From contig DAOULG010000275.1 of the NCBI GenBank assembly GCA_034420495.1, positions 1-11,749 on the forward strand: 11,749 bases of DNA, written 5' to 3'. Origin of the DNA: VYDC01 sp034420495. Lineage in GTDB: Bacteria > Chloroflexota > Dehalococcoidia > UBA2979. Positions 1 through 6,712 of the stretch are shown here, piece after piece. Position 1 is the stretch's first letter, and each line of letters starts with the position of its first letter. The notes beneath the pieces are model-generated. The model had not been told where the DNA came from. It saw only the letters and a list, made by a program, of their open reading frames with translations, and did no database searches. The translations under genes and the position numbers were made by a program.

Positions 1-1
1 C

Positions 2-499
2 CCCCCGCCGGCCACGCCCGCCGCGACGCCGGCGGCCCTCCCCTCCCCGTCCCCGGAGGCGACCGCGGAGCCGCGGCCGGAGGAGCCGGTCGCCTCCACC
101 GCCGCGATCCCGACGGAGCAGCTCCCGCGCGTCGAGTTCGTGCTCGCGGACGGCCGCGCCTTCTCGCTCCCGGTCGAAGTGCCGCCGCGCCGCGAGTACG
201 GCATCGGTCTCTCCGGTCGCTACGAGCTGGAGGGGCGCGGGATGCTCTTCCACTACCCGGAGGGGGGCCGCGCCGGCTTCTACATGCGGAACACGCACAT
301 CGATCTCTCGATCGCCTTCGTCGGCCTCGACGACCGCGTCATCGCGGTGCGCGAGATGGAGGCCGAGAGCATGGAGATCGTGCGACCCGACCGCCCCTAC
401 CGCTACGCGATCGAGGCGCCGTCGGGCTGGTACGCCGCGCGGGGGATCGCCGGCGGATCGCTCCTCAGGCTTCCTGCGGGGATCGCCCTGCCGGAGTAG
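2..499 (+). CDS. DUF192-family exported protein (5' end missing)
   Basis: The reading frame is open from the first bases of the window to the TAG at 497-499, giving 165 visible residues; the true start lies upstream. The first ~40 residues are a Pro/Ala/Glu-rich, low-complexity stretch, as expected for a linker after a signal peptide or lipid anchor. The rest matches the small DUF192 fold: a GRGMLF segment near 235-248, the family hallmark FYMRNT (usually FWMKNT) at 278-295, then a hydrophobic strand, and a GGSLLRLP segment near the end. DUF192 proteins are short, usually exported, single-domain proteins of unknown biochemical role. A GTG at 140 could start a minimal 119-residue protein, but the frame upstream stays open and has the composition of a real linker, so I treat the gene as truncated by the window edge. 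The family call is firm; the function is unknown. Confidence 0.85.
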   Translation, partial: PPPATPAATPAALPSPSPEATAEPRPEEPVASTAAIPTEQLPRVEFVLADGRAFSLPVEVPPRREYGIGLSGRYELEGRGMLFHYPEGGRAGFYMRNTHIDLSIAFVGLDDRVIAVREMEAESMEIVRPDRPYRYAIEAPSGWYAARGIAGGSLLRLPAGIALPE

Positions 500-511
500 C
501 GCCCGCCCCCT

Positions 512-536
512 CCCGGGCCTCCGCCGGAGGCCGGGG
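512..536. terminator. Hairpin between convergent genes, possible bidirectional terminator
   Basis: An 8-bp perfect inverted repeat (GGCCTCCG at 516-523, CGGAGGCC at 525-532) is extended by three C-G pairs outside a single G-G mismatch. It lies 13 bases after the DUF192 stop and about 50 bases beyond the end of the opposing operon. There is no T tract on either side. It could end transcription from both directions, but in DNA this GC-rich such hairpins also arise by chance. Confidence 0.4.
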
Positions 537-587
537 CCCCCCGGCGCGGGGATGCCGCCCGGGCGTCGGGATCGGCCGGAGCGCGGC

Positions 588-1118
588 CTAGTACCAGTCG
601 CGCTCGATGACGCGCCCCGCGTGATCGGCGAGCGGCCACAGCAGCCGCTCGTCGTCGTCGTCGAAGGGCCGGCCGTCGCCGCGATCGCTCACGTAGAGCG
701 CGCCGCGCACGGAGCCGCCGGCCCACAGCGGCAGGCCGAGCAGCGTCCGCATCGCGGGGTGGCTGGGCGGGAAGCCGAATGCGCGCGCATGCTCGGAGAC
801 GTCGTCGAAGCGCACCGCGCGGCCGTCGGCGCGCAGCGAGTTGAGAGAGCCGTGGCCCTGCGGCGGAGCCTTGAGGCGCCGCAGCACCTCCGGCGGGAGT
901 CCGGCGGCGAAGAAGCCGATCGTCCGCTCACCGGCGTCGGTGACGGCGAGCGCGCCGTAGCGCGCGCCGGTGAGCTCTCGGGCGAGGCCGGCGATGGCAT
1001 CGAGCGAGGCGTCGGGACCCGGTCGCGGCGGGAGCCGCCCCATCTCGCGGGCGAGGGCGCGGAGCGCCCGGGCCTCGGGATCCCCGCCGGCCCGCCGCGC
1101 GAGCGGCCGAGACCTCAC
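588..1118 (-). CDS. Stand-alone GAF-domain protein, last gene of the thiamine operon
   Basis: This 176-residue soluble protein is almost entirely one GAF domain (about residues 37-172) after a short basic N-terminus. Visible family features are ARYGALAV (52-59), FPPSHPAM (116-123), the LGLPL strand (127-131), LYVSD (141-145) and an acidic DDDDE turn (153-157). The FPPxHPxM pattern is typical of GAF domains in DosS/DevS-like sensor kinases, but no kinase, cyclase or DNA-binding domain is attached. The GTG start overlaps the thiQ stop as GTGA and has no clear Shine-Dalgarno sequence, so translation probably depends on ribosomes finishing thiQ. It should therefore share TPP-riboswitch control. 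GAF domains bind small ligands, cofactors or partner proteins; the ligand here cannot be read from the sequence. I infer a sensory or accessory role linked to thiamine uptake. The domain call is firm, the role open. Confidence 0.8.
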   Translation of the reverse strand: MRSRPLARRAGGDPEARALRALAREMGRLPPRPGPDASLDAIAGLARELTGARYGALAVTDAGERTIGFFAAGLPPEVLRRLKAPPQGHGSLNSLRADGRAVRFDDVSEHARAFGFPPSHPAMRTLLGLPLWAGGSVRGALYVSDRGDGRPFDDDDERLLWPLADHAGRVIERDWY

Positions 1119-2278
1119 GGCGCGTCACCGGGCGGCGCGATCGCGGCCCCCGCCGGCCCGAAGAGCCGGAGCTCCTCGGGGCGGACGGCCACCGACAGGT
1201 GCCCGCCGGGCGGGGGAGGGCGCCCGTGCCCCTCCCAGCGAACCTGGATGCTGCGCACCGGCCCCGGGGGGGTGCCGAGCGCGAGCTCGACGCGCGAGAG
1301 AGGGCCCTCCGGCAGCAGGCGGCGCACCTCGCCGACGACGCCCGAGCCGCGGCCGGAGTCGGCGGGGACGCCGAGGAGGCTCGCGGGATGCGCCAGCAGT
1401 CGCAGCATGCCCCCGCGGTCCCCGGCCCGCGCGGCCCCCGCGGCCCCGTGCGCGAGGGCCGGCGGGAGATCGACCTCGCCGACCCCCGGCTCGGCGATCG
1501 ACAGACCCCCGTCCCGCCGGGCGATGGCCGCGCCCGAGAGGAGGGTCGCGTAGCCGAGCATCTCCGCCACGCGCAGCGTCCCCGGATGGGAGAGGATCGA
1601 CGAGAGGGGCCCCGCCTGCAACAGCCTCCCCGCCTCCATGACGAGCAGGTCGTCGGCGATCTCGACGGCGTCGCGCAGGTCGTGCGACACCAGGAGCGAG
1701 GTCGTTCCGATCCGGCCCAGCATCTCCCGGAGCTCGGGGCGCAGCTGCGCCTTGAGCGGCTCGTCGAGCGAGCCCAGCGGCTCGTCGAGGAGGAGCACGG
1801 AGGGCTCGGGCGCGACGGCGCGCGCGAGCGCCACGCGCTGGCGCTCGCCGCCCGAGAGCTCGTGGACGCGGCGCCGGCCGAGCCCCTCGAGCTCGAAGAG
1901 CCGCAGGAGCTCGTCGACGCGCGCGCGCCGCCGCCCCTCCGGCCAGCGCGACATGCGGAGCCCGAAGTCGACGTTCGCCGCGGCGTCGAGGTGGGGGAAG
2001 AGAGCGAGCTCCTGGAAGACCAGGCCGACGCCGCGGCGGTGGGGGGGCAGCGCGAGCACCGACCTCCCGGCGAGGAGGATGTCGCCCCGATCCGGCGCGT
2101 CGAGCCCCGCGATCAGGCGCAGCAGCGTCGTCTTCCCGCACCCGGACGGCCCCAGCAGCGCGGCGATGCGACCGTCTCGCACCTCGAGGTCGATGCGCCC
2201 GAGCAGGAAGGGATCGCCGGAGCCGGCGGCGGCTCCGCCGTAGGAGCGCTCCAGCGCACGCACCGCGAGCGAGGTCAT
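1115..2278 (-). CDS. thiQ: Thiamine ABC transporter ATP-binding protein, with C-terminal extension
   Basis: The product (387 residues) is the ATPase that drives uptake through ThiP at the inner face of the cytoplasmic membrane. All nucleotide-binding motifs are present: Walker A GPSGCGKTT (43-51), Q-loop FQELALFPH (88-96), signature LSGGERQ (141-147), Walker B LLLDEP (162-167) and switch histidine SHD (198-200). The start ATG overlaps the thiP stop by one base (TGATG) and has a GGGGAG Shine-Dalgarno at 2284-2289, five bases upstream. Known ThiQ proteins are about 230 residues, so roughly 150 residues are extra. The tail ends in a VRPEELRLFG segment (about 362-371), which is typical of TOBE regulatory domains in CysA, PotA and FbpC-type ATPases. 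The thiamine assignment rests on thiB, thiP and the riboswitch; the ATPase alone could belong to another small-solute or iron importer. Confidence 0.87.
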   Translation of the reverse strand: MTSLAVRALERSYGGAAAGSGDPFLLGRIDLEVRDGRIAALLGPSGCGKTTLLRLIAGLDAPDRGDILLAGRSVLALPPHRRGVGLVFQELALFPHLDAAANVDFGLRMSRWPEGRRRARVDELLRLFELEGLGRRRVHELSGGERQRVALARAVAPEPSVLLLDEPLGSLDEPLKAQLRPELREMLGRIGTTSLLVSHDLRDAVEIADDLLVMEAGRLLQAGPLSSILSHPGTLRVAEMLGYATLLSGAAIARRDGGLSIAEPGVGEVDLPPALAHGAAGAARAGDRGGMLRLLAHPASLLGVPADSGRGSGVVGEVRRLLPEGPLSRVELALGTPPGPVRSIQVRWEGHGRPPPPGGHLSVAVRPEELRLFGPAGAAIAPPGDAP

Positions 2279-3945
2279 CAGAACTCCCCGATCTCGCGGT
2301 AGCGCAGCCGCGAGATGAGGAGGGCGCTCGCCGCCGTGACGAGCATCAGGATGCTGCAGAGCGCCAGCGCCCGGCCGAGTCCCCCGGGGCGCCCCAGCGC
2401 GTCGAAGACGGCGATCGGCAGCGTGGCGAACTCGCGCCGCCGCAGGACGGAGGTCGCGCCGAACTCCCCGAGCGAGACGGCGAAGGCGAAGACGGAGCCG
2501 GCGAGCACGCCGCGCGCCATCAGCGGGAGCTCGACGTGGCGCCACGCGCGGAGCGGGCCGGCGCCGAGCAGGCGCGCCGCCTCCCGCACGCGCGGATCCA
2601 GCGAGCGGCGCACGGCGAGCGTCGCGCGCAGCACGAAGGGGTAGGCGACGAGCGTGTGGGCGAAGAGGACGAGCCATGCCGATCCGCGCAGGTCGTACCA
2701 GCCGCGATCGAAGGTGGTGAGGTAGCCGAAGCCGAGGACGACGGCGGGAACGGCGAGCGGCAGCATCAGCGCGGCGTCGAGAAGCACGCCGCGCCGGCCC
2801 GGCGTCCGCGCAACCGCCGTCGCGGCCGTCACCCCCAGGGCCACGGCGAGCGCCGTCGCCGCCGCCGCGAAGGTGAGGCTCCAGCGCACCGCGTCCGCCG
2901 GCGCGATGAAGGAGACGCGGCTCGTCTCCTGGAGGAGCCCCGTGAAGTGCGCGAGCGAGGGGCCGCCCAGGTCGACGGTGAGCGAGCCCCACACGAGCGC
3001 CGCGAGCGGCGCTCCCAGGAAGAGCGCCAGCAGCAGCCCCTGCGCGCCCGCCAGCGAGCGCGCGCGCCACGAGAGGGCGGAGAGCGGGCGCGCCCGATCG
3101 GGCCGCTGCACCCGGTGCGCGGCGATCCGCCGCTGCAGCCACGCGTAGAGCCCGAGCGTGCCGAGGGTCGCACCGATCTGGACGAGCGAGAGGATGGCGG
3201 CCTCGGGGAGCTCCACGAGGCGGACGGCGAGCCGGAAGATCGTGACCTCGAGGGTGTCGAGCCCGGGGCCCCCGAGCACGAGGACGACGCCGAACGAGGT
3301 GAAGGAGAAGAGGAAGACCAGGGCCGCCGCAGCCGCGACGGCCGGCGCGAGCACCGGCAGCGTGACATGGCGCACGACCGCGACGGGCCCGGCGCCGAGC
3401 AGCCGCGCCGCCTCCTCGGGGGCGGGATCGAGATTGGCCCAGACCCCGCTCACCAGCCGGATCACGATCGCGAGATTGAAGAAGGCGTGCGCCGCCAGGA
3501 TCGCCCACAGCGTCCCGCGCGGCTCGAGCCGCGGGAGCGAGGCGAGGGCGAGCAGGTCGGAGATCCACCCCTCCGGGCCGGCGAGCTGCAGGAAGGCGAC
3601 CGCCACGACGAGCGTCGGGAGCACGAAGGGGACGGTGACGAGGGCGAGCGCCAGCCCGCGGCCGGGGAAGCGGACGAGGGCGAAGAGCGCCGCGCCCGGG
3701 AGACCGACGGCGAGCGCGAGCGCGGTCGACGCCACCGCCTGCGCGGTGGTGAAGGCGAGCCGCTCCCAGTAGAAGCGATCGCCGGCGACGGCGAGGATCG
3801 CCTCCCAGGAGGGCGCGCCGTCCGGGGCGACGCCCCGCCACAGCACGGCCGCGAGGGGCCATGCCACCAGGGGCGTCAGCACGGCCGCGGCGGGGAGCCC
3901 CGCGCGCCATGCCGCACCCGGGAGGCGGAGGGACCCGGCCCTCAC
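2278..3945 (-). CDS. thiP: Thiamine ABC transporter permease, two fused membrane modules
   Basis: This 555-residue integral inner-membrane protein carries two binding-protein-dependent permease modules in one chain, as in ThiP (about 535 residues) and the related FbpB iron permeases. Hydrophobic segments fill about residues 15-35, 65-92, 98-120, 146-168, 195-225, 247-268, 302-320, 353-377, 389-410, 422-440, 478-497 and 527-545. Each module has its own EAA coupling loop for ThiQ: EEAARLLGAG at 177-186 and REAARLLGAG at 454-463, both followed by a basic stretch and LP. The GTG start overlaps the thiB stop as GTGA, with a modest GGAG at 3957-3960. The frame is open far upstream, but there it only shadows thiB, and thiB homology runs to its own stop. 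Substrate is inferred from the neighbouring ThiB and the TPP riboswitch. Confidence 0.9.
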   Translation of the reverse strand: MRAGSLRLPGAAWRAGLPAAAVLTPLVAWPLAAVLWRGVAPDGAPSWEAILAVAGDRFYWERLAFTTAQAVASTALALAVGLPGAALFALVRFPGRGLALALVTVPFVLPTLVVAVAFLQLAGPEGWISDLLALASLPRLEPRGTLWAILAAHAFFNLAIVIRLVSGVWANLDPAPEEAARLLGAGPVAVVRHVTLPVLAPAVAAAAALVFLFSFTSFGVVLVLGGPGLDTLEVTIFRLAVRLVELPEAAILSLVQIGATLGTLGLYAWLQRRIAAHRVQRPDRARPLSALSWRARSLAGAQGLLLALFLGAPLAALVWGSLTVDLGGPSLAHFTGLLQETSRVSFIAPADAVRWSLTFAAAATALAVALGVTAATAVARTPGRRGVLLDAALMLPLAVPAVVLGFGYLTTFDRGWYDLRGSAWLVLFAHTLVAYPFVLRATLAVRRSLDPRVREAARLLGAGPLRAWRHVELPLMARGVLAGSVFAFAVSLGEFGATSVLRRREFATLPIAVFDALGRPGGLGRALALCSILMLVTAASALLISRLRYREIGEF

Positions 3946-4973
3946 CGGCGCATGATCTCCGTCCACTCGCGGATCCAGCGGTCGATCTCCTCGGCGCCGG
4001 CATCGAGCGCGAGGCTCTCCACCTCGACCTCCGCCCAGCGCCACCACTCGGGGGTGGGGGTTCCGGGAAGCGCCGGGTAGACGAACATCGTGCCGGGAAT
4101 CTGTGCCTGGAAGTCGGCGGAGAGCATGAAGTCGATGAAGGCGCCGGCCAGCTCGGGCTCCTCCGCGCCGGCGAGCACGCCGGCCGCCTCCACCTGCCGC
4201 AGCAGCGGCCACGCCGCGAGCGTCCTCGTGGGCGGCTCGTCGAGCTCGCCGAAGAAGACCTCGGCGGCCGGGCTCGACGTGTAGGAGACGACGAGCGGGC
4301 TCTCGCCGCCGTTGCGGGTGAACTCCGTGTAGTAGGCGGCGGTCCAGCCGTCGGTGACGCGCACCCCGTTCTCGCGGAGCGCCTCCCAGAACTGCTGCCA
4401 GCGACCCTCGCCCAGCAGCGCCACGGTCAGCGCCAGGAACTGGAGGCCCGGGGACGACGTCGCCGGATCCTGGACGACCAGGGCGCCCCGCCAGCGCGGA
4501 TCGGCGAGATCCTCGAGCGTCGCGGGGAGCTCCGTGAGCCCGGCCTCGAGGTCGACGTTGATGTCCACGAAGCCGTAGTCGATGGGCGTGAGCTCGCGCG
4601 TGCCGCCGAATGCGGCGAGGAGCTCCGCGGGCAGCTCGCCCCGGCGCGCCGCCTCGTACGGCTCGAAGACCCCGGCCTCCACCGCCCGGTGGTAGGAGAA
4701 GTTGTCGACCCCGAAGAGGAGATCCGCCTCGGGGTTGCCCGCGTTGAGGATGGCGCGCGCGACGATCTCGTTCGCGTCTCCGCCCTCGATGAGCGTGACG
4801 GTGGCGTCGTGCTCCTCCTCGAAGCGCGCGAGCAGCTCCTCCTCCATGTCGAAGGAGTCGTGCGTCAGGACCGCGAGCTCTCTCGGATCGTCGTCGCCGC
4901 AGGCCGCGGCGCCCAGCAGCAACGCGCCGCACACGATCGCCAGCGCCGGTGCCGTGCGGTGGAAGCTAAACAT
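3942..4973 (-). CDS. thiB: Thiamine-binding lipoprotein of the ABC transporter
   Basis: This 343-residue extracytoplasmic solute-binding protein captures thiamine or its phosphates for ThiP/ThiQ. The N-terminus is a lipoprotein signal: a short basic start, a hydrophobic core (8-21) and a GAAAC lipobox with Cys25, followed by Asp residues. The mature part follows E. coli ThiB/TbpA closely: HDSF (38-41), ADLLFGVDN (83-91), IDYGF (131-135), QDPATSSPGL (168-177), VTDGWTAAY (206-214), SYTSSPA (230-236) and IPGTMFVYP (292-300). In the E. coli protein the GW and SYT.SPA regions help shape the ligand pocket. The ATG at 4973 has a strong GGAGGAGG Shine-Dalgarno at 4981-4988, seven bases upstream. A start further upstream would place the protein N-terminus inside the riboswitch and spoil the signal peptide. 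It is first in the operon, 128 bases after the aptamer. The lipid anchor (rather than free periplasmic protein as in E. coli) is an inference from the lipobox. Confidence 0.93.
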   Translation of the reverse strand: MFSFHRTAPALAIVCGALLLGAAACGDDDPRELAVLTHDSFDMEEELLARFEEEHDATVTLIEGGDANEIVARAILNAGNPEADLLFGVDNFSYHRAVEAGVFEPYEAARRGELPAELLAAFGGTRELTPIDYGFVDINVDLEAGLTELPATLEDLADPRWRGALVVQDPATSSPGLQFLALTVALLGEGRWQQFWEALRENGVRVTDGWTAAYYTEFTRNGGESPLVVSYTSSPAAEVFFGELDEPPTRTLAAWPLLRQVEAAGVLAGAEEPELAGAFIDFMLSADFQAQIPGTMFVYPALPGTPTPEWWRWAEVEVESLALDAGAEEIDRWIREWTEIMRR

Positions 4974-4978
4974 CGCCG

Positions 4979-5010
4979 CCCCTCCTCCACGCGACCGCCG
5001 GGGGGAGGGG
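4979..5010 (-). promoter_or_regulatory. Possible Shine-Dalgarno-sequestering hairpin before thiB
   Basis: CCCCTCC (5010 down to 5004) is exactly complementary to GGAGGGG (4985 down to 4979), which includes the 3' half of the thiB Shine-Dalgarno. The loop would be 18 bases. A second C-rich stretch, CCCCCTCT (5088 down to 5081), could pair with the same site. This fits translation control by the upstream TPP riboswitch. The pairing is seen in the sequence; its use is inferred. Confidence 0.45.
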
Positions 5011-5100
5011 TCTCGAGGCGGGCCGACGCAAGCTGCGCCGCCGCCTGCGACGCCAGCGCTCGACGCTCCGCTCTGCGGTGAGAGGGGGCCGGGGCCGACG

Positions 5101-5189
5101 ACCGCATCCCTACGCACGCATCAACGTGATCAGGTTCAAGGGGTTGACGGCTCCCGGCCGCCTCTCAGCCCGCAGGCACCCCCAGCGGT
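5101..5189 (-). promoter_or_regulatory. TPP (THI-box) riboswitch aptamer upstream of thiBPQ
   Basis: Read on the minus strand, this holds the conserved TPP aptamer elements in order and spacing: GGGGGTGCC (5183-5175), GGGCTGAGAGG (5171-5161), a variable CGGC/GCCG stem-loop (5160-5147), CCCCTTGAACCTGATC (5142-5127) and GCGTAGGGA (5116-5108). The closing P1 helix is exact: ACCGC (5189-5185) pairs with GCGGT (5105-5101). Aptamers of this family bind thiamine pyrophosphate and usually switch off thiamine synthesis or transport genes. Here the switch should control the thiB-thiP-thiQ-GAF unit. The tandem match of invariant bases plus P1 makes this one of the surest calls in the window. Confidence 0.95.
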
Positions 5190-5206
5190 CATCCTGATTC
5201 GCCGGG

Positions 5207-5236
5207 ATCGTGGCAGAGGCGACCGCGCCCAGTCAA
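5207..5236 (-). promoter_or_regulatory. Sigma-70-type promoter candidate for the thiamine operon
   Basis: TTGACT (5236-5231) matches five of six bases of the -35 consensus. Eighteen bases later CACGAT (5212-5207) is a weak -10, matching three of six bases. Transcription would begin near 5200, about ten bases before the riboswitch P1 helix, which is where a riboswitch promoter should be. The position supports the call more than the -10 sequence does. Confidence 0.5.
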
Positions 5237-5238
5237 GG

Positions 5239-5252
5239 CCGCCGCGAGGCGG
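5239..5252 (-). terminator. Short hairpin after the MFS gene, weak terminator candidate
   Basis: CCGCC and GGCGG flank a four-base loop, 22 bases past the MFS stop codon and just upstream of the thiamine-operon -35 box. There is no T tract and the stem is only five pairs. It may limit read-through from the exporter gene into the riboswitch operon, but could be chance. Confidence 0.25.
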
Positions 5253-5273
5253 TTCCCGGGCGGGGAGGCGGGC

Positions 5274-6581
5274 TCAGTCCAGCTCCCGCATCCGCGGCAC
5301 GAAGACGATCACCGCCGCCGACACCGCCACCAGCGCGAGCGACACCGCCGCCATCACCCGCTGCACGCCGAACCACTCCGCGAGGATGCCGATGAAGAAG
5401 GCGCCGATGAAGAGGAGGGAGAACTGCGTCATGTAGAGGGAGAGGACGCGCCCCCGGTAGCGCTCCTCGACGTAGGCCTGCACCAGCACGTTCGAGAGGG
5501 AGAGCCTCCCGGCGGTGCCGACGCCGACCACGATCAGGATCAGCGAGGAGAGCCAGAAGCTGCTTGAGACCGCGAAGAGGAAGAGCGAGGCGCCGGTGAG
5601 GAGCGAGCTCACCATCAGCAGCAGGCCGCGCCGGCGGTCGGGGAGCGAGGCGACGGCGAGCGATCCGCCGAGCGAGCCGATGCCGGTGATGGAGAGGAAG
5701 AAGCCGAGCGAGCCGGCGCCCCCGCCGAACACCGTCTCGACGAAGCCGGGCAGGATGATGATGTACGGCATCGCGAGCACGACGGTGACGAGGTTCACCG
5801 CGAGCAGCATGCGGATCGTCGGATCCACCACGATGTACCGCACCCCGTCGAGCGCATCCCCCGCCGCCGAGCCGGAGCTGCCGCCGTGCCGCGCGGGGTC
5901 GGTCAGGCGGGTCGGGATCGGCACGATCCCGAGGATCGCGACGAGGTAGAGGGCGGCCGTCACGCCGTATCCCCAGTCGGCGCCGGCCCACGCCGTGAGC
6001 GCGCCGCCGGCGCCCGGCGCGAAGAGCCTCATGGACTGCATCCCGGCGCTGTTGAGCGCGATCGCGTTGGTCAGCCGGCCCAGCGGAATGATGTCGGGGA
6101 TCATCGACTGCCGGGCCGGCATCATCAGCGACATCACGACGCCCTGCACGAAGGCGCTCGCGATCAGATGCTCGACGCGGAGCCAGCCGCTCGCGACGAG
6201 CGCGGCGAGCACGAGCGCGTTCGCCACGTTCACCACCTGACCGGCCTGCACGACGTGCTTGCGCGGGAACCGGTCGGCGAGGATCCCGCCGGGGAGCGAG
6301 AGCATCAGCATCGGGAGGGCCTGCGCGAGCGACATCAGCCCCAGCGCGGCGAAGGAGCCGGTGAGGTCGAAGACGAGGTAGCCGCGCAGCAGCTGCTGGA
6401 GCTGCATCGCGCCGGACTGGCCCATCTGCCCCAGGAAGAACCAGCGGAAGACCGGCTCGCGGAGCGAGGCGAAGGTGGTGCGGGCGAGCCCGCGCCCGCC
6501 TCCGTCCGCCGGCCGTCCGATGGCGAGGCGCGCGTCGGGGGCATCGAGGGCCGGCGCCGCTTCGGGGCGGAGGCCGGTCAC
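5274..6581 (-). CDS. Major facilitator superfamily transporter (MFS_3 / EntS-like exporter)
   Basis: The product is a 435-residue inner-membrane protein with about twelve hydrophobic segments from residue 43 to 430. The loop after the second segment carries the MFS signature GGILADRFPRKHV (98-110). Overall layout resembles the MFS_3 group, which includes the enterobactin exporter EntS and many drug or metabolite exporters. The first ~35 residues are a polar, poorly hydrophobic extension. The start is GTG at 6581, the only start in frame before the first membrane segment, and it has no good Shine-Dalgarno, so the N-terminus is less sure than the rest. It lies upstream of the thiamine operon on the same strand, but that operon has its own promoter and riboswitch, so a shared function is not implied. 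The substrate cannot be told from sequence. Confidence 0.88.
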   Translation of the reverse strand: MTGLRPEAAPALDAPDARLAIGRPADGGGRGLARTTFASLREPVFRWFFLGQMGQSGAMQLQQLLRGYLVFDLTGSFAALGLMSLAQALPMLMLSLPGGILADRFPRKHVVQAGQVVNVANALVLAALVASGWLRVEHLIASAFVQGVVMSLMMPARQSMIPDIIPLGRLTNAIALNSAGMQSMRLFAPGAGGALTAWAGADWGYGVTAALYLVAILGIVPIPTRLTDPARHGGSSGSAAGDALDGVRYIVVDPTIRMLLAVNLVTVVLAMPYIIILPGFVETVFGGGAGSLGFFLSITGIGSLGGSLAVASLPDRRRGLLLMVSSLLTGASLFLFAVSSSFWLSSLILIVVGVGTAGRLSLSNVLVQAYVEERYRGRVLSLYMTQFSLLFIGAFFIGILAEWFGVQRVMAAVSLALVAVSAAVIVFVPRMRELD

Positions 6582-6663
6582 GGCCGCCGGCGCCGGTGGG
6601 GGCCGCGCGGACGGGCGGAGCCGGGGCGGACGCGGGCGGCGGCGGGCGGCATCGTCTCCACGG

Positions 6664-6679
6664 TGCGGCTATCGTGCCA
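6664..6679 (-). promoter_or_regulatory. Sigma-54-like promoter candidate before the MFS gene
   Basis: On the minus strand, TGGCAC (6679-6674) matches the -24 element exactly, and five bases later CCGCA (6668-6664) keeps the GC of the -12 element but not the TT. It lies about 85 bases upstream of the MFS start in a 131-base gap. No enhancer-binding regulator gene is in the window. A weak, single-site call. Confidence 0.22.
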
Positions 6680-6712
6680 CGCACGCGGCCGGTGCGCGCG
6701 CCGGCCGACCGC

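Noticed and set aside
140..499. GTG at 140 as the true start of the DUF192 gene
   Set aside because: The frame stays open to the window edge with linker-like composition, there is no good Shine-Dalgarno before 140, and DUF192 proteins normally have an export signal.
1115..4003. A 962-codon open frame on the minus strand
   Set aside because: Only its last 388 codons are thiQ. The rest is an Arg/Ala/Gly-rich shadow of thiP in another frame, with no domain signal.
2536..4080. A 514-codon open frame on the plus strand, opposite thiP
   Set aside because: Composition is dominated by Arg, Glu and Gly, as expected for the antisense of a GC-rich membrane-protein gene; it has no recognisable fold, and thiP is certain.
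3942..5117. A longer thiB starting at 5117
   Set aside because: It would add 48 residues encoded by the riboswitch and leader, hide the lipoprotein signal, and ignore the strong Shine-Dalgarno before 4973.
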